Positions 15,421-24,249 of a DNA stretch of 64,000 bases are shown piece after piece (position 1 is the stretch's first letter; each line of letters begins with the position of its first letter). Both the position numbers and the translations under genes were made by a program. This DNA is from Spirochaetales bacterium (lineage in GTDB: Bacteria > Spirochaetota > Spirochaetia > SZUA-6 > DRHE01). The notes under the pieces were generated by a model, which did no database searches, was not told the DNA's origin, and was given only the letters and a program-made list of their open reading frames with translations. The DNA lies in NCBI GenBank assembly GCA_030604195.1, contig JAUVWI010000008.1, positions 1 to 64,000 of the forward strand, read 5' to 3'.

Positions 15421-16170
15421 ATGCAGCAGTATTATGAGAAATACAGCACAACCCCCCTGGTCTGGTTGGTAAGGGTCATCCTTAAACCCCTGCTGAAAGT
15501 TGTCATTCTATCCTTTCTGCTCTATTTGATAATTTCCACCTTTTTTTTAAAGACCTTCAGGGTTGAGTCTGATTCCATGCTTCCCGGCCTTGCCCGGATG
15601 AACCGGGTTCTGGCCACGCCTTTAAGTTATGGCAGCAAACTTCCTTTTCTCTCTTCCCGTCTTCCCGGCCTTGCCAAACCGCTGTATGGTGACCTGGTAA
15701 TCTGCACTCCGCCCTATTATCCAGCGGGTAATGGTCTGTTTAACACTTTCGAACCCCTGGTTCGTTTTCTTACCCTGCAGAAAGCTGCTCCCCGCAAAAA
15801 TCCAGGCAGAGCCGGCAATACCAGGTACATGATCAAGCGGATTATCGGACTTCCCGGAGACACGATCAAACTGGAGGCTTTTGCCGCGTATATCAAACCG
15901 CAGTCAAAGGATCGCTTCTATAGTGAAAAAGAGCTGATCCCCGCTGTTTATGAAATAAGGATTGAAGCCATGCCCGAAGCATGGCAGCCCCATTTCCCCT
16001 TAACAGGCAATATGGAAGAGATTACCCTGAAAGAGAATGAATATTTCCTGCTCGGTGACAACCGTATGAAATCCAACGATTCCCGCTCCTGGGGACCTCT
16101 ACTATTTTCCAGTATTGACAGCAGGGTATTCTATAGATACTGGCCTCTTAACCAGAGTGAAAAATTCTGA
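15421..16170 (+). CDS. lepB: Signal peptidase I, second copy
   Basis: This 249-residue S26 peptidase differs from its neighbour. It has one N-terminal membrane helix (about 24-42), the serine box VESDSMLPGL with S52, the lysine box MIKRIIGLPGDTIKL with K139, and GDNRMKSNDSRSWGPL near the end. All catalytic residues are present. The two tandem enzymes have different sizes and loops, which suggests a division of labour over substrates, for example general exports against large envelope proteins; that is inference. The ATG comes right after the TAA of the first copy. hemW follows and overlaps its end. Confidence 0.93.
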   Translation: MQQYYEKYSTTPLVWLVRVILKPLLKVVILSFLLYLIISTFFLKTFRVESDSMLPGLARMNRVLATPLSYGSKLPFLSSRLPGLAKPLYGDLVICTPPYYPAGNGLFNTFEPLVRFLTLQKAAPRKNPGRAGNTRYMIKRIIGLPGDTIKLEAFAAYIKPQSKDRFYSEKELIPAVYEIRIEAMPEAWQPHFPLTGNMEEITLKENEYFLLGDNRMKSNDSRSWGPLLFSSIDSRVFYRYWPLNQSEKF

Positions 16171-17410
16171 CATTACGCAACTGCTTTTTAAAAAAACTCC
16201 CTTTAAGCTCTCCCTCTATATCCACATACCCTTCTGCCGACGGAAGTGTTGCTACTGCGATTTTTATTCAATTTCCGGCTTCCTCGAATCAACAGAAAAA
16301 AAAGTAGTGCAGGAAATACTGAAACAAGCTGACCACTATCTGCAGACTATGGATAAAGCTTCAATCGAGAGCATTTTCATAGGCGGCGGTACCCCAAGCC
16401 TGTTAAAAGCTGAAAACCTCTCCCTGCTTCTCGGCGGTATAAACCGGTTGCTGGGCAGGCGGAATAGAGATCAAAGAGCCATAGAATGGACAATTGAAGC
16501 TAATCCGGAGTCTCTGGATAAAGAATTTCTGCAAATTTGTGCTGCCAATAGTGTAAACCGGTTAAGTGTCGGTATGCAGAGCTTTGATGATGATCTTCTC
16601 AATAAACTGGGCCGCCTGGGAAGCAGTAAGGATAATATGAGAGCCCTGGATCTGGTGGAAAAACATTGGTCCGGCAGAGTAAGCATTGATTTGCTGGCTG
16701 GAATTCCAGGACAGAAAGCAAAAAATCTGGTTGAAGAATTGAACAGATTGTGCTCTTTAAGCTTCATTAAACATATTTCATTATACACTCTCACGCCGCT
16801 TGAGGGTACTCTTCTTGATAAGCAGGTTAATAATCAGGATCAGGAAGAGGTATGGTTGCAGGGCTCTGCAGCATTAAGATCAAGGGGGTTTAACAATTAC
16901 GAGGTATCCAACTTTTGTCTGCCTGGTGAAGAATCTCTCCATAATCTGCGCTACTGGCATCTGGAGCCCTATCTCGGCCTGGGCCCGGCAGCGGTTTCTA
17001 CTCTGCCCGGTGAGCAGGGAGATGCCTTGAGGCTCTTTAATCCGGAGGATGTTAATCAGTTTCTCAGCGGAAATGAAGGTCAAAATGCAAATTTATGGGG
17101 AACAACTGTTGAAAGAGTGCCGATCAGGGATTTTTTATTTGAGACTCTTATGATGGGGCTACGCCTCAAGCGCGGGATTCCAATACCATTATTCAGCAAA
17201 CGCTTTGACCGATCTCCGGAAATCCTGATAGGCGGCCTCTTGCAGGAGTGGCGCCGGCGTAAACTGGCGCGGAGCAGTCATAATTACCTGGCCTTAAGCG
17301 CCAGGGGAAGATTACACCTCGACAGCCTGCTTGTAGAGCTCAGTGAATACCTGGATGCCCGGGCCCCCATTATTGACACCGCTTTAGCGGGTGTGTTACC
17401 TTTTATTTGA
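16157..17410 (+). CDS. hemW: Radical SAM haem chaperone HemW-like (HemN family)
   Basis: The protein opens with LSLYIHIPFC and a C-x3-C-x2-C radical SAM cluster motif (CRRKCCYC), then IFIGGGTPSLL and a SVGMQSFDDDLLNKLGR segment, the pattern of HemW, the haem-trafficking relative of oxygen-independent coproporphyrinogen oxidase. HemW proteins are often misnamed HemN; the absence of further haem genes here gives no support for porphyrin synthesis. Length (about 417 residues) fits. The start is unclear: a GTG at 16157 overlapping the end of the signal peptidase gene is my choice, and a TTG at 16115 is in frame too; neither has a good ribosome site. An intrinsic terminator follows. Confidence 0.88.
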   Translation: MKNSDITQLLFKKTPFKLSLYIHIPFCRRKCCYCDFYSISGFLESTEKKVVQEILKQADHYLQTMDKASIESIFIGGGTPSLLKAENLSLLLGGINRLLGRRNRDQRAIEWTIEANPESLDKEFLQICAANSVNRLSVGMQSFDDDLLNKLGRLGSSKDNMRALDLVEKHWSGRVSIDLLAGIPGQKAKNLVEELNRLCSLSFIKHISLYTLTPLEGTLLDKQVNNQDQEEVWLQGSAALRSRGFNNYEVSNFCLPGEESLHNLRYWHLEPYLGLGPAAVSTLPGEQGDALRLFNPEDVNQFLSGNEGQNANLWGTTVERVPIRDFLFETLMMGLRLKRGIPIPLFSKRFDRSPEILIGGLLQEWRRRKLARSSHNYLALSARGRLHLDSLLVELSEYLDARAPIIDTALAGVLPFI

Positions 17411-17416
17411 ATAAAA

Positions 17417-17439
17417 AGTCCCTTTCAGGGATTATTTTT
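17417..17439 (+). terminator. Intrinsic terminator after hemW
   Basis: AGTCCCT and AGGGATT form a 7-bp stem (one G-T pair) around a 3-base loop, followed by ATTTTTC. It separates hemW from yebC, whose own AAGGAG site lies just beyond. Confidence 0.55.
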
Positions 17440-17456
17440 CAATAAGGAGATAAGCC

Positions 17457-18200
17457 ATGTCCGGCCATAGCAAATGGGCTTCGATTAAACATAAAAAGGG
17501 CGCAGCTGATGCTAAAAGAGGAAAGATATTTACCAAGATCATCAAAGAGATCAGCGTTGCCGCCCGTATGGGGGGAGGGGATACTGAAGCCAATGCCAGG
17601 CTGCGCTCTGCAGTATTAAAGGCCAAGCTGGCCAATATGCCCAAGGACAATATTGAGAGAGCTATTAAAAAGGGGACAGGTGAAATGGAAGGGGTGGAAT
17701 ATACCGAGATGACCTACGAGGTCTACGCTCCGGGCGGAGCAGCCCTGCTTATTGATATTCTCACCGATAATAAAAACCGGACCGCTGCTGAGATCCGTCA
17801 TCTTCTATCTCGCGGCGGCGGCAACCTGGGCGATTCAGGATGTGTGTCCTATCTATTTAAACGTAAAGGGATTATCGCTTACAACACAGCAGAGTATTCC
17901 GAGGATGACATTTTTGCCGCGGCTTTGGAAGCCGGCGCCGACGATGTTACCAATGACGGCGAAAACATTGAGGTGGTAACCGTACCTGAAGATTTTGAAA
18001 GTGTGCTGGAAGTCCTTGAAAGCAAGAATTTCAAACATAGTAATGCTGAAGTTGTCATGGTGGCTGATAGCAGTATCACTCTGGATCATGATTCAACGCG
18101 AAAAACTCTCAAGCTGATTGAGAGTCTTGAAGACCATGATGACGTTCAGAGTGTAGCCACAAACCTGGAAATACCTGATGGTTTTCAATTTGATGAATGA
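17457..18200 (+). CDS. yebC: YebC/PmpR-family regulator
   Basis: The 247-residue protein starts with MSGHSKWASIKHKKGAADAK, the family hallmark, and has the three-domain YebC layout (NMPKDNIERAIKKGTG, then YEVYAPGGAALLID, then GNLGDSGCVSYLF). Family members are described as transcription regulators and, more recently, as translation factors easing passage through proline stretches. It heads a yebC-ruvC-ruvA-ruvB cluster, a common order across bacteria. A ribosome site AAGGAG stands 7 bases before the ATG, and the stop overlaps the ruvC ATG (ATGA). Confidence 0.95.
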   Translation: MSGHSKWASIKHKKGAADAKRGKIFTKIIKEISVAARMGGGDTEANARLRSAVLKAKLANMPKDNIERAIKKGTGEMEGVEYTEMTYEVYAPGGAALLIDILTDNKNRTAAEIRHLLSRGGGNLGDSGCVSYLFKRKGIIAYNTAEYSEDDIFAAALEAGADDVTNDGENIEVVTVPEDFESVLEVLESKNFKHSNAEVVMVADSSITLDHDSTRKTLKLIESLEDHDDVQSVATNLEIPDGFQFDE

Positions 18201-18706
18201 AAGTTATTCTCGGTATTGATCCCGGTTTAGCTGCAATAGGTTACGGTTTAATCGCTTTTGGCAACAACCGTTACCAGTATCTGGACCATGGTGTAATCCA
18301 CACGGAAGCGCATACGCCCATGGGAGATAGGCTGGTGCAGATACACCAGGGTATCAATGAACTGATAAAAAAGTATCAGCCCCACGAGGCGGCAATTGAG
18401 ACCCTTTATTTTGCCAGGAACAGAAAAAGCGCAATAGCGGTTGCTCAGGCCAGAGGAGTAATCCTTTTTACGTTAGCCCAGGCCGGTGTTACCTTTGGGG
18501 AATATACACCTCTGCAATTGAAACAGGCAGTGGTCGGACGAGGACGAGGACGCCCTGACAAGGCGCAGGTTCAGGAGATGATCCGCGTAATCCTGGGATT
18601 AGCTACTATTCCCACGCCTGATCACGGGGCCGATGCCCTGGCAGCGGCTATTTGTCACGCCGGCAGGAGTGATCTGGCGCAGATAATTTCTTTGGCTGAA
18701 AGGTAG
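18197..18706 (+). CDS. ruvC: Holliday junction resolvase RuvC
   Basis: RuvC nicks both strands of Holliday junctions moved by RuvAB. The 169 residues show the RNase H-like acidic set: LGIDPGLAAIGYG (first Asp), AIETLYFARN (Glu) and the closing DHGADALAAAICH (Asp pair). The length is normal. The ATG lies within the yebC stop as ATGA, and ruvA follows after two bases, so the resolvase and the branch-migration motor are made together. Confidence 0.96.
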   Translation: MKVILGIDPGLAAIGYGLIAFGNNRYQYLDHGVIHTEAHTPMGDRLVQIHQGINELIKKYQPHEAAIETLYFARNRKSAIAVAQARGVILFTLAQAGVTFGEYTPLQLKQAVVGRGRGRPDKAQVQEMIRVILGLATIPTPDHGADALAAAICHAGRSDLAQIISLAER

Positions 18707-18708
18707 AT

Positions 18709-19314
18709 ATGCTGAATAGTCTGAGCGGAAAAATCAGTTTTAAGGGAAAAGAGCGTATCTTCGTTCAAAGCGGAGATGTGGAGTGGGACCTGCTGGTTTC
18801 TACGAAATCTCTCGATAAACTGCCTGTAGAAGGTGAAAGAGTCAGGATTTTTGTTTATCTGCACCACCGTGAAGATCAACTTAAACTCTACGGCTTTGCC
18901 ACTATGGCTGAAAGGGAGCTTTTCCTCGATCTGCTTAAAGTCGAAGGTCTGGGCCCCAGGCTGGCATTAAAGGTACTCTCCGGAATAGAAGTGGAAGATT
19001 TGATTACCGCTTTGGATAACGATGACCTGGAGCATCTCACCGCCATTCCCGGTTTGGGGCGTAAAACCGCCCAGAAGATAATTCTGAAATTAAAGGGCAA
19101 ACTCACAACCCTGCCTGAAGAGGGCATGGACCTGGAAGGGGATATTATCAGTGCCCTGGCAGGCATGGGTTTTGACCGGCGCCTGGCCGCCCAGGCGGTA
19201 AAAGCCTGCCGTAAAGAGCTGCATGGAGAAGCTTCCGGGCTTACCCCGGAGCAACTGGAGCGGGAGCTCTTTAAAAGGGCAATAGCAGTAATAAACAGGG
19301 AGCGTTCCGGATAA
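18709..19314 (+). CDS. ruvA: Holliday junction DNA helicase subunit RuvA
   Basis: RuvA binds the four-way junction and loads RuvB rings. The 201-residue protein has the N-terminal OB domain (MLNSLSGKISFKGKERIFVQ), two helix-hairpin-helix motifs (VEGLGPRLALKVLSG and AIPGLGRKTAQKIILKLKGK) and a C-terminal RuvB-contacting domain (SALAGMGFDRRLAAQAVKA). Its TAA shares a base with the ruvB ATG (TAATG). Nothing unusual. Confidence 0.96.
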   Translation: MLNSLSGKISFKGKERIFVQSGDVEWDLLVSTKSLDKLPVEGERVRIFVYLHHREDQLKLYGFATMAERELFLDLLKVEGLGPRLALKVLSGIEVEDLITALDNDDLEHLTAIPGLGRKTAQKIILKLKGKLTTLPEEGMDLEGDIISALAGMGFDRRLAAQAVKACRKELHGEASGLTPEQLERELFKRAIAVINRERSG

Positions 19315-20336
19315 TGGCTGAACGGATCACTGCACCTTCCTACAATCAGGACCTGGACAGGGAAGAGGCGGGCTTGAGGCCTAAATATCTAAAGGATTTT
19401 CTGGGCCAGGTAAAACTTAAGGAGAATATCTCGGTTTTTATTCAGGCGGCGCGTAAAAGGGGCGAGAGCCTGGATCATGTGTTCTTCAGCGGTCCTCCCG
19501 GATTGGGTAAAACAACTTTAGCCGGGATTATCGCCCATGAACTGGGTGTGGAGTTTCGTTCGACCTCGGCGCCGGCTTTAGAGAAGCAGGGTGATCTGGC
19601 CGCAATTCTTACTACTGTGGGCGAAAAAAATGTCTTCTTTATCGATGAGATCCACCGGCTGAAACCGGTGATTGAGGAGATGCTCTATACGGCCATGGAA
19701 GATTTTGAAATTGATGTGGTTATGGGGCAGGGCCCCGGAGCGCGCACCATCAAGATACCCATACCACACTTTACCCTGGCCGGTGCCACAACCAAAGCCG
19801 GCCTGGTTTCCGCACCCCTCTATTCACGCTTTGGAATTACCGCCAGGCTCGATTTTTATACAAGAAAAGATATTCAGCAAATTCTATACCGCTCATCCAG
19901 GATTCTGGCAGTTGAACTGGCCCCAGAGGCAGCCCCGCTGCTGGCCCGCTGTGCAAGGGGAACCCCAAGGGTGGCAAACCGGCTGCTGCGCCGCATGCGG
20001 GATTTTGCCCAGGTGTGGGGCAATGGCATAGTTGATCTGGAAATTGTTCAAAAAGGCTTGAGTGCCCTGGAAATTGATAAAAAAGGTCTCGATAAACTGG
20101 ACCGGGAAATCCTCAATACCATTATCAAACGTTACCAGGGCGGTCCCGTAGGCTCAGACACCCTGGCTATTTCCATAGGCGAATCAGTAGATACACTGGA
20201 AGATGTCTATGAACCCTACCTGATCCAGAGCGGCTTTCTGCAGCGCACTTCAAGAGGACGGATGGTAACCCGGCTGGCCTATGAGCACCTCGGCCTGTCT
20301 CCAAATCAGAATGAAAACCAGAGAGATCTCTTTTAA
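19314..20336 (+). CDS. ruvB: Holliday junction branch-migration ATPase RuvB
   Basis: RuvB is the hexameric AAA+ motor of branch migration. The 340 residues include LRPKYLKDFLGQ, Walker A GPPGLGKTTLA, Walker B VFFIDEIHRL, the sensor stretch FTLAGATTKAGLVSAPLYSRFG, the arginine-finger region and the winged-helix C-terminus (QSGFLQRTSRGRMVTRLAYEHL). The length is typical. The 3' end overlaps queA by 26 bases, so queA is the last member of this coupled cluster. Confidence 0.97.
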   Translation: MAERITAPSYNQDLDREEAGLRPKYLKDFLGQVKLKENISVFIQAARKRGESLDHVFFSGPPGLGKTTLAGIIAHELGVEFRSTSAPALEKQGDLAAILTTVGEKNVFFIDEIHRLKPVIEEMLYTAMEDFEIDVVMGQGPGARTIKIPIPHFTLAGATTKAGLVSAPLYSRFGITARLDFYTRKDIQQILYRSSRILAVELAPEAAPLLARCARGTPRVANRLLRRMRDFAQVWGNGIVDLEIVQKGLSALEIDKKGLDKLDREILNTIIKRYQGGPVGSDTLAISIGESVDTLEDVYEPYLIQSGFLQRTSRGRMVTRLAYEHLGLSPNQNENQRDLF

Positions 20337-21363
20337 CCTGCCCCCGGAGCTTATCGCCCAGCGGCCATGTGCGGAACGGGGAAACTCCCGCATGATGGTG
20401 ATGGATCGAAAAAGCGGTAAGATCATTCATTCCGACATTGGGGAACTGGCCTCCATGCTCTCCCCGCCCACAATTGTAGTAATGAATGACTCACGGGTAA
20501 GGAAAGCGAGAATATTCGGCATATCCGAACCTGGCGGCGGCCGGGTGGAATTCCTGCTGCTTGAGGAGGTTAAACCGGGTCTCTGGCAGAGCCTTGCAGC
20601 AAAAGCTAAAAAACAGAAGCCCGGCAAATGCTATGAATTCCCCGGAGGAATCAGGGGCTGTATAGAGAGACCTGCAGACAACTCTGTGTTCTCCGCGCAT
20701 CCTGATCCTTCAGCCGTCAGATATATCCGCTTTGATCCGCCCCTGGATGAAGCTTACCTGGAAAAACATGGTCATATGCCCCTTCCTCCCTATATACGCC
20801 GCGCCGATACCGTAATGGATCATGAACGCTACCAGACAATTTATTCCCGCCTTATCGGTTCCACAGCCGCGCCTACCGCCGGACTTCATCTAACTGAAAC
20901 CATCTTGAAATCCCTCACTGCAAAAGGTATTGATCTTGCCTTTTTAACCCTTCATGTGGGGCTCGGAACCTTTCTTCCCATACGCAGTGAGAATATCGAG
21001 GAACATGTAATGCACAGGGAAAAATATGACATTCCTGTAGAAACTGCAGAACTGATCGAGAAAACCAGGTTGAAGGGAGGCAGGGTTCTGGCTGTGGGTA
21101 CTACAGTGGTACGCGCCCTGGAATCAGCTTGCCATCATAGCCAGGTATGGCCCGGCAAAGGAGAAACGGATATTTTTATTTATCCCGGTTACCATTTCCA
21201 GGTGATAGATCAGTTGCTCACCAACTTCCATACACCGGAATCCACGCTTCTGTTCTTAGTGGCGGCTTTTGCCGGAAAAGAGCAGATCCTGGGGGCTTAC
21301 CGGAAAGCTGTAGCCGCTGATTACCGTTTTTTTTCCTATGGGGATGCAATGCTGATTCAGTAG
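20311..21363 (+). CDS. queA: S-adenosylmethionine:tRNA ribosyltransferase-isomerase QueA
   Basis: QueA turns preQ1-tRNA into epoxyqueuosine-tRNA, using SAM as ribosyl donor. The 350 residues match: F-N-L-P-x-E-L-I-A-Q-R-P near the start, MNDSRV, GHMPLPPYIRR, the TAAPTAGLHLT block, LTLHVGLGTFLPI and LTNFHTPESTLLFLV. I chose ATG 20311, inside the ruvB end, because the family begins with this segment; a longer frame from 20281 adds ten unrelated residues. The tgt gene for the earlier queuosine step is in the same window at 61079. The stop overlaps the convergent gene at 21357 by seven bases. Confidence 0.95.
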   Translation: MKTREISFNLPPELIAQRPCAERGNSRMMVMDRKSGKIIHSDIGELASMLSPPTIVVMNDSRVRKARIFGISEPGGGRVEFLLLEEVKPGLWQSLAAKAKKQKPGKCYEFPGGIRGCIERPADNSVFSAHPDPSAVRYIRFDPPLDEAYLEKHGHMPLPPYIRRADTVMDHERYQTIYSRLIGSTAAPTAGLHLTETILKSLTAKGIDLAFLTLHVGLGTFLPIRSENIEEHVMHREKYDIPVETAELIEKTRLKGGRVLAVGTTVVRALESACHHSQVWPGKGETDIFIYPGYHFQVIDQLLTNFHTPESTLLFLVAAFAGKEQILGAYRKAVAADYRFFSYGDAMLIQ

Positions 21364-21962
21364 GTATTTTTATCCATAGCCAGAAAATCCCGGCGGACTT
21401 TCTGCAGCCTCTGCAGATGGCTTTTAATAATCTCTCCGTAATCAAGATCACCATTTTGTATGCGGTAGCGCTCATCTTCCCACTTCTGCACCTGGTCGAG
21501 GCATAAGAATGAATAGCCTGCTTTTCGCGACCAGGTTTTCGCCTCTTTCCAGTAGGCAATTGCTGTATTATAAACCTGTTCGGCAATTTCCAGGCTCTTC
21601 AGGTTGTCCTGCTTCCAGGGCTCATTGTAGAAAAAAGCCTGCATTTTATCATATTTACTTCCCAGGGTCAGATAGAGATCGATCAGCCGTAGATTTACAT
21701 GCATCCGGAAGAGATTACGGTATCTTTCCCATTCTTTTTTATTCTCTATCCGTGACAGGGCGTAAAGAGGATTACAGAAATCCGCTTTAAGGGCCTCTTC
21801 CAGGTAATAGATATTTTCCATGGTGTCGTCGGGATATTGGTAGAAGTGCAGGTGATACAGACGGTAGTACTGTTCCGCATAGAGAATACGGTAGGAAAAA
21901 CCACTGGTTAAAGGCAGGAGCAGCAGGAGCAGCAGGAGCAGCAGTAAAATTGTTTTTTTCAC
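21357..21962 (-). CDS. Secreted or membrane-anchored helical protein, unknown function
   Basis: Reading from the GTG at 21962, which overlaps the tmk stop (TAGTG), the protein begins with KK and a run of eleven leucines in a 20-residue hydrophobic segment: a signal peptide or membrane anchor. The remaining ~180 residues are rich in Tyr, Trp, Leu and charged residues and look like helical repeats of TPR type (YYLEEALKADFCNPLYALSRI, VYNTAIAYWKEAKTW), but no firm family is recognised. A longer start at 21998 would place charged residues before the leader and is less likely. The leucine run is encoded by a 9-base repeat, near 21916-21945. It is cotranscribed with tmk. Confidence 0.65.
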   Translation of the reverse strand: MKKTILLLLLLLLLLLPLTSGFSYRILYAEQYYRLYHLHFYQYPDDTMENIYYLEEALKADFCNPLYALSRIENKKEWERYRNLFRMHVNLRLIDLYLTLGSKYDKMQAFFYNEPWKQDNLKSLEIAEQVYNTAIAYWKEAKTWSRKAGYSFLCLDQVQKWEDERYRIQNGDLDYGEIIKSHLQRLQKVRRDFLAMDKNTY

Positions 21963-22603
21963 TATTTTACTATCGGCAATGAAGCGATTATTGACCACAG
22001 CTCCTTAAAAATTACATCAGGTTTGCGGGAGCCTTTTATCCGGTGGAGTTCCATACCCAGGTTTTCATAGAGCTTGAAAGATTTCAGATAGCCCGCCAGA
22101 ACCTGCGGCTGCAAATTCCGGGGATCGAAGAGCTCCCGTTTTTTTCGTTTACCAAGGCGCTGCTGGCTGAGAGCTATGGGCGTGTCCAGAAAAATCAAAT
22201 GGCGGGGCAGGGGAAAGTTGTTATTCAGGGATAAGACACGGTCAAAATCACAGATAGAGCCCTGGTAGGCAAGACTGGAGAAAAGGTAACGATCACAGAC
22301 AACAACTCGCCCGCGGGCAAGATTGGCAACCAGCCCTTCTTCCGGATTATAGATGTGCTCATGACGGTCAGCGGCAAAAAGCAGGGCTATAGTTTCAGCT
22401 TGCGCTCCAATTTTGCCTTTGAGAATGGAACGTATTACCTGGCCTATAACCCAATCAGTAGGCTCAAAGGTGCAGAGATGGGGTATGGAAAGATCTGTCA
22501 ATTTTTCCTCTATCAGCTGCAGCTGAGTGGTGGTGCCGGCGCCGTCCAGCCCCTCGAGAACCACAAAATTATCCAATACCTGCTTTTCACTCTTATTAAC
22601 CAT
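21962..22603 (-). CDS. tmk: Thymidylate kinase (dTMP kinase)
   Basis: The enzyme phosphorylates dTMP to dTDP for DNA synthesis. The 213-residue protein has the P-loop GLDGAGTTTQ near residue 18, where T replaces the more usual K before TTQ; this variant occurs in some lineages. It also has the DRYLFSSLAYQ motif (the DR-Y/H region) and a short lid with RLGKRKKRELFD. The start ATG is preceded by no strong ribosome site. It is divergent from the barrel-protein gene at 22669. The missing P-loop lysine deserves a check against related tmk sequences. Confidence 0.85.
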   Translation of the reverse strand: MVNKSEKQVLDNFVVLEGLDGAGTTTQLQLIEEKLTDLSIPHLCTFEPTDWVIGQVIRSILKGKIGAQAETIALLFAADRHEHIYNPEEGLVANLARGRVVVCDRYLFSSLAYQGSICDFDRVLSLNNNFPLPRHLIFLDTPIALSQQRLGKRKKRELFDPRNLQPQVLAGYLKSFKLYENLGMELHRIKGSRKPDVIFKELWSIIASLPIVK

Positions 22604-22621
22604 TTAAATACATTATCCCGG

Positions 22622-22651
22622 TTGAAAAAAAAGGTTTAATCAGCATAATCT
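22622..22651 (+). promoter_or_regulatory. Predicted promoter of the envelope operon
   Basis: TTGAAA (22622-22627) and TAATCT (22646-22651) are 18 bases apart, leaving a leader of only about 11 bases before the ATG at 22669. It is the best pair in the 65-base divergent gap with tmk. Confidence 0.45.
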
Positions 22652-22668
22652 AAACCTGAAGATTTGTC

Positions 22669-24237
22669 ATGGTGTTGTTGTTTTTTTATCTGATCAGCCT
22701 CTTTTCTCCCCTTCCCATTCCGGCTCAGCAGGAAGGTAAAACAATAGAGACAATTGATATTTACCTCTTTGCCAGAGATTCAAACTTTCTAAAAGCCCCT
22801 CCACCCGGCATGGAAGAGGATATTCTGCTTCCGGCAGTTGATAACCGTCAAATCTACCGGTGGAAAAGTGAAAAACCCGCGGTAACTGAAAAGGCGGCGC
22901 CACATACTTTAAAGCTCTATCTGACCGGGAAGCTGCCCGGTCAGCCGCCCGGTATGCTTCCCGGCCGGGAGGCGCTGCTAAGCTCAGCACGGCCTGGAGA
23001 ATTTTTAAGCCGGATACTCTACCTGCCCGGCAGCCATATTGAAGCTGAGTACCTATATCAGTCCAGTATGCCATCCTGGAGCACTTCCCTTGGGTTAAAG
23101 GGCGGTCTTACCGAGAGCCGGCTTAACTATCGGCACACCAGGGCTGATTATGCATTCCTGGTCCTGGAGGCTGCAAATATCCCTGGTATTGATGGAAAAA
23201 TCAATCCCCTATTTCATACCTGGCGGTTGAATACCGGCTTTTCATTGCCGCCTGATGGCGGGTCTCTTTTTTTAGCCACCCTGGAAAAGAAGCTAAAAAG
23301 AGAGAGCTCCAGCCTCTCCATAAAGGAGAGCACCTTCTTTTCCGTCTCCGGCAGAGCAGAAAAATTACCTGTATTACTCTGGGAAGAAGTCTCAGCCATA
23401 CTGCCTGGAACATTTTACGGGGGTTATATATCCGCGTCAGGCGGCTTTTTTAATACACTGGAAAATGAGTATGGAATTGCTGCGCGCACTGCTCTGGGCG
23501 GGCAGATCAACTTTACCAATCTGCCGCTGCTGCTTAAGGGGGGCGGGGCAGCTATCATCAATAAAGATTCTCTGCATCTATACCCTGAGGCTGAAATGGA
23601 GATCTCTTTTTCTGCTAATCTTCGCTGGCGCTCAAGCCTTCAATCTTTTCTATCTCTGCCGGTGGGTATTGATCTCCACCTGCTGCAGATGAACCCGCAA
23701 TTTGAGGGATTACAGCCTCAAAATGGTTTTTTCATTAAATCCGGACTTACCTATGAGTATTCCCCGTTAGATCTGATTGCCCTCCAGCTTCAGTATATCA
23801 AGGGCGATCTCTTTACCCTCTCTTCAGAATTATTTACCCTTTTCCCGGTGCAGGAGCTGGATCTACAGATCGATATCTCCCGTAAATTCAACCGAAACCT
23901 GCTCTTTTACTGTTCATATATCTATGGTATTGCTCTGCCTGCAGCAGAGAGTCTTTCAATAAGCGCCAACACTCTTATAGCAGGAGTGCAGACAGGCTTT
24001 ATTAATCTCCCTTTGGGGTTTATAATAGAGACTCAATGGGCCGAATTCCCGATAAGCGGAATAGGACCTGTTAGATTTGAAAGCATGGAAAACATTCCAG
24101 GGGGAAAGGGTACTCTCCAGGCATTATGGACTGTAAAAAGGGGCCATCTTTTTTCAATAGGCACGCAAATTCTCTACCGTATTTCTTTAAAACCGGAAGA
24201 TTTCCGGCTGCTGCTCTCATATCAAATCAAGGGGTAA
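22669..24237 (+). CDS. Exported protein, probable outer-membrane beta-barrel
   Basis: I do not recognise a named family. The 522-residue protein has a clear signal peptide (VLLFFYLISLFSPLPIPAQQ) and then long stretches alternating polar and hydrophobic residues with many Gly, Ser, Tyr and Phe, for example GFFIKSGLTYEYSPLDLIALQLQY and LLFYCSYIYGIAL. It ends in FRLLLSYQIKG. This pattern suits a beta-barrel of the outer membrane. It opens the run leading to exbB, exbD and tonB, so it could be a client of that energising system; that link is inference from position only. Confidence 0.6.
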   Translation: MVLLFFYLISLFSPLPIPAQQEGKTIETIDIYLFARDSNFLKAPPPGMEEDILLPAVDNRQIYRWKSEKPAVTEKAAPHTLKLYLTGKLPGQPPGMLPGREALLSSARPGEFLSRILYLPGSHIEAEYLYQSSMPSWSTSLGLKGGLTESRLNYRHTRADYAFLVLEAANIPGIDGKINPLFHTWRLNTGFSLPPDGGSLFLATLEKKLKRESSSLSIKESTFFSVSGRAEKLPVLLWEEVSAILPGTFYGGYISASGGFFNTLENEYGIAARTALGGQINFTNLPLLLKGGGAAIINKDSLHLYPEAEMEISFSANLRWRSSLQSFLSLPVGIDLHLLQMNPQFEGLQPQNGFFIKSGLTYEYSPLDLIALQLQYIKGDLFTLSSELFTLFPVQELDLQIDISRKFNRNLLFYCSYIYGIALPAAESLSISANTLIAGVQTGFINLPLGFIIETQWAEFPISGIGPVRFESMENIPGGKGTLQALWTVKRGHLFSIGTQILYRISLKPEDFRLLLSYQIKG

Positions 24238-24249
24238 AAGGAGGCTGTT

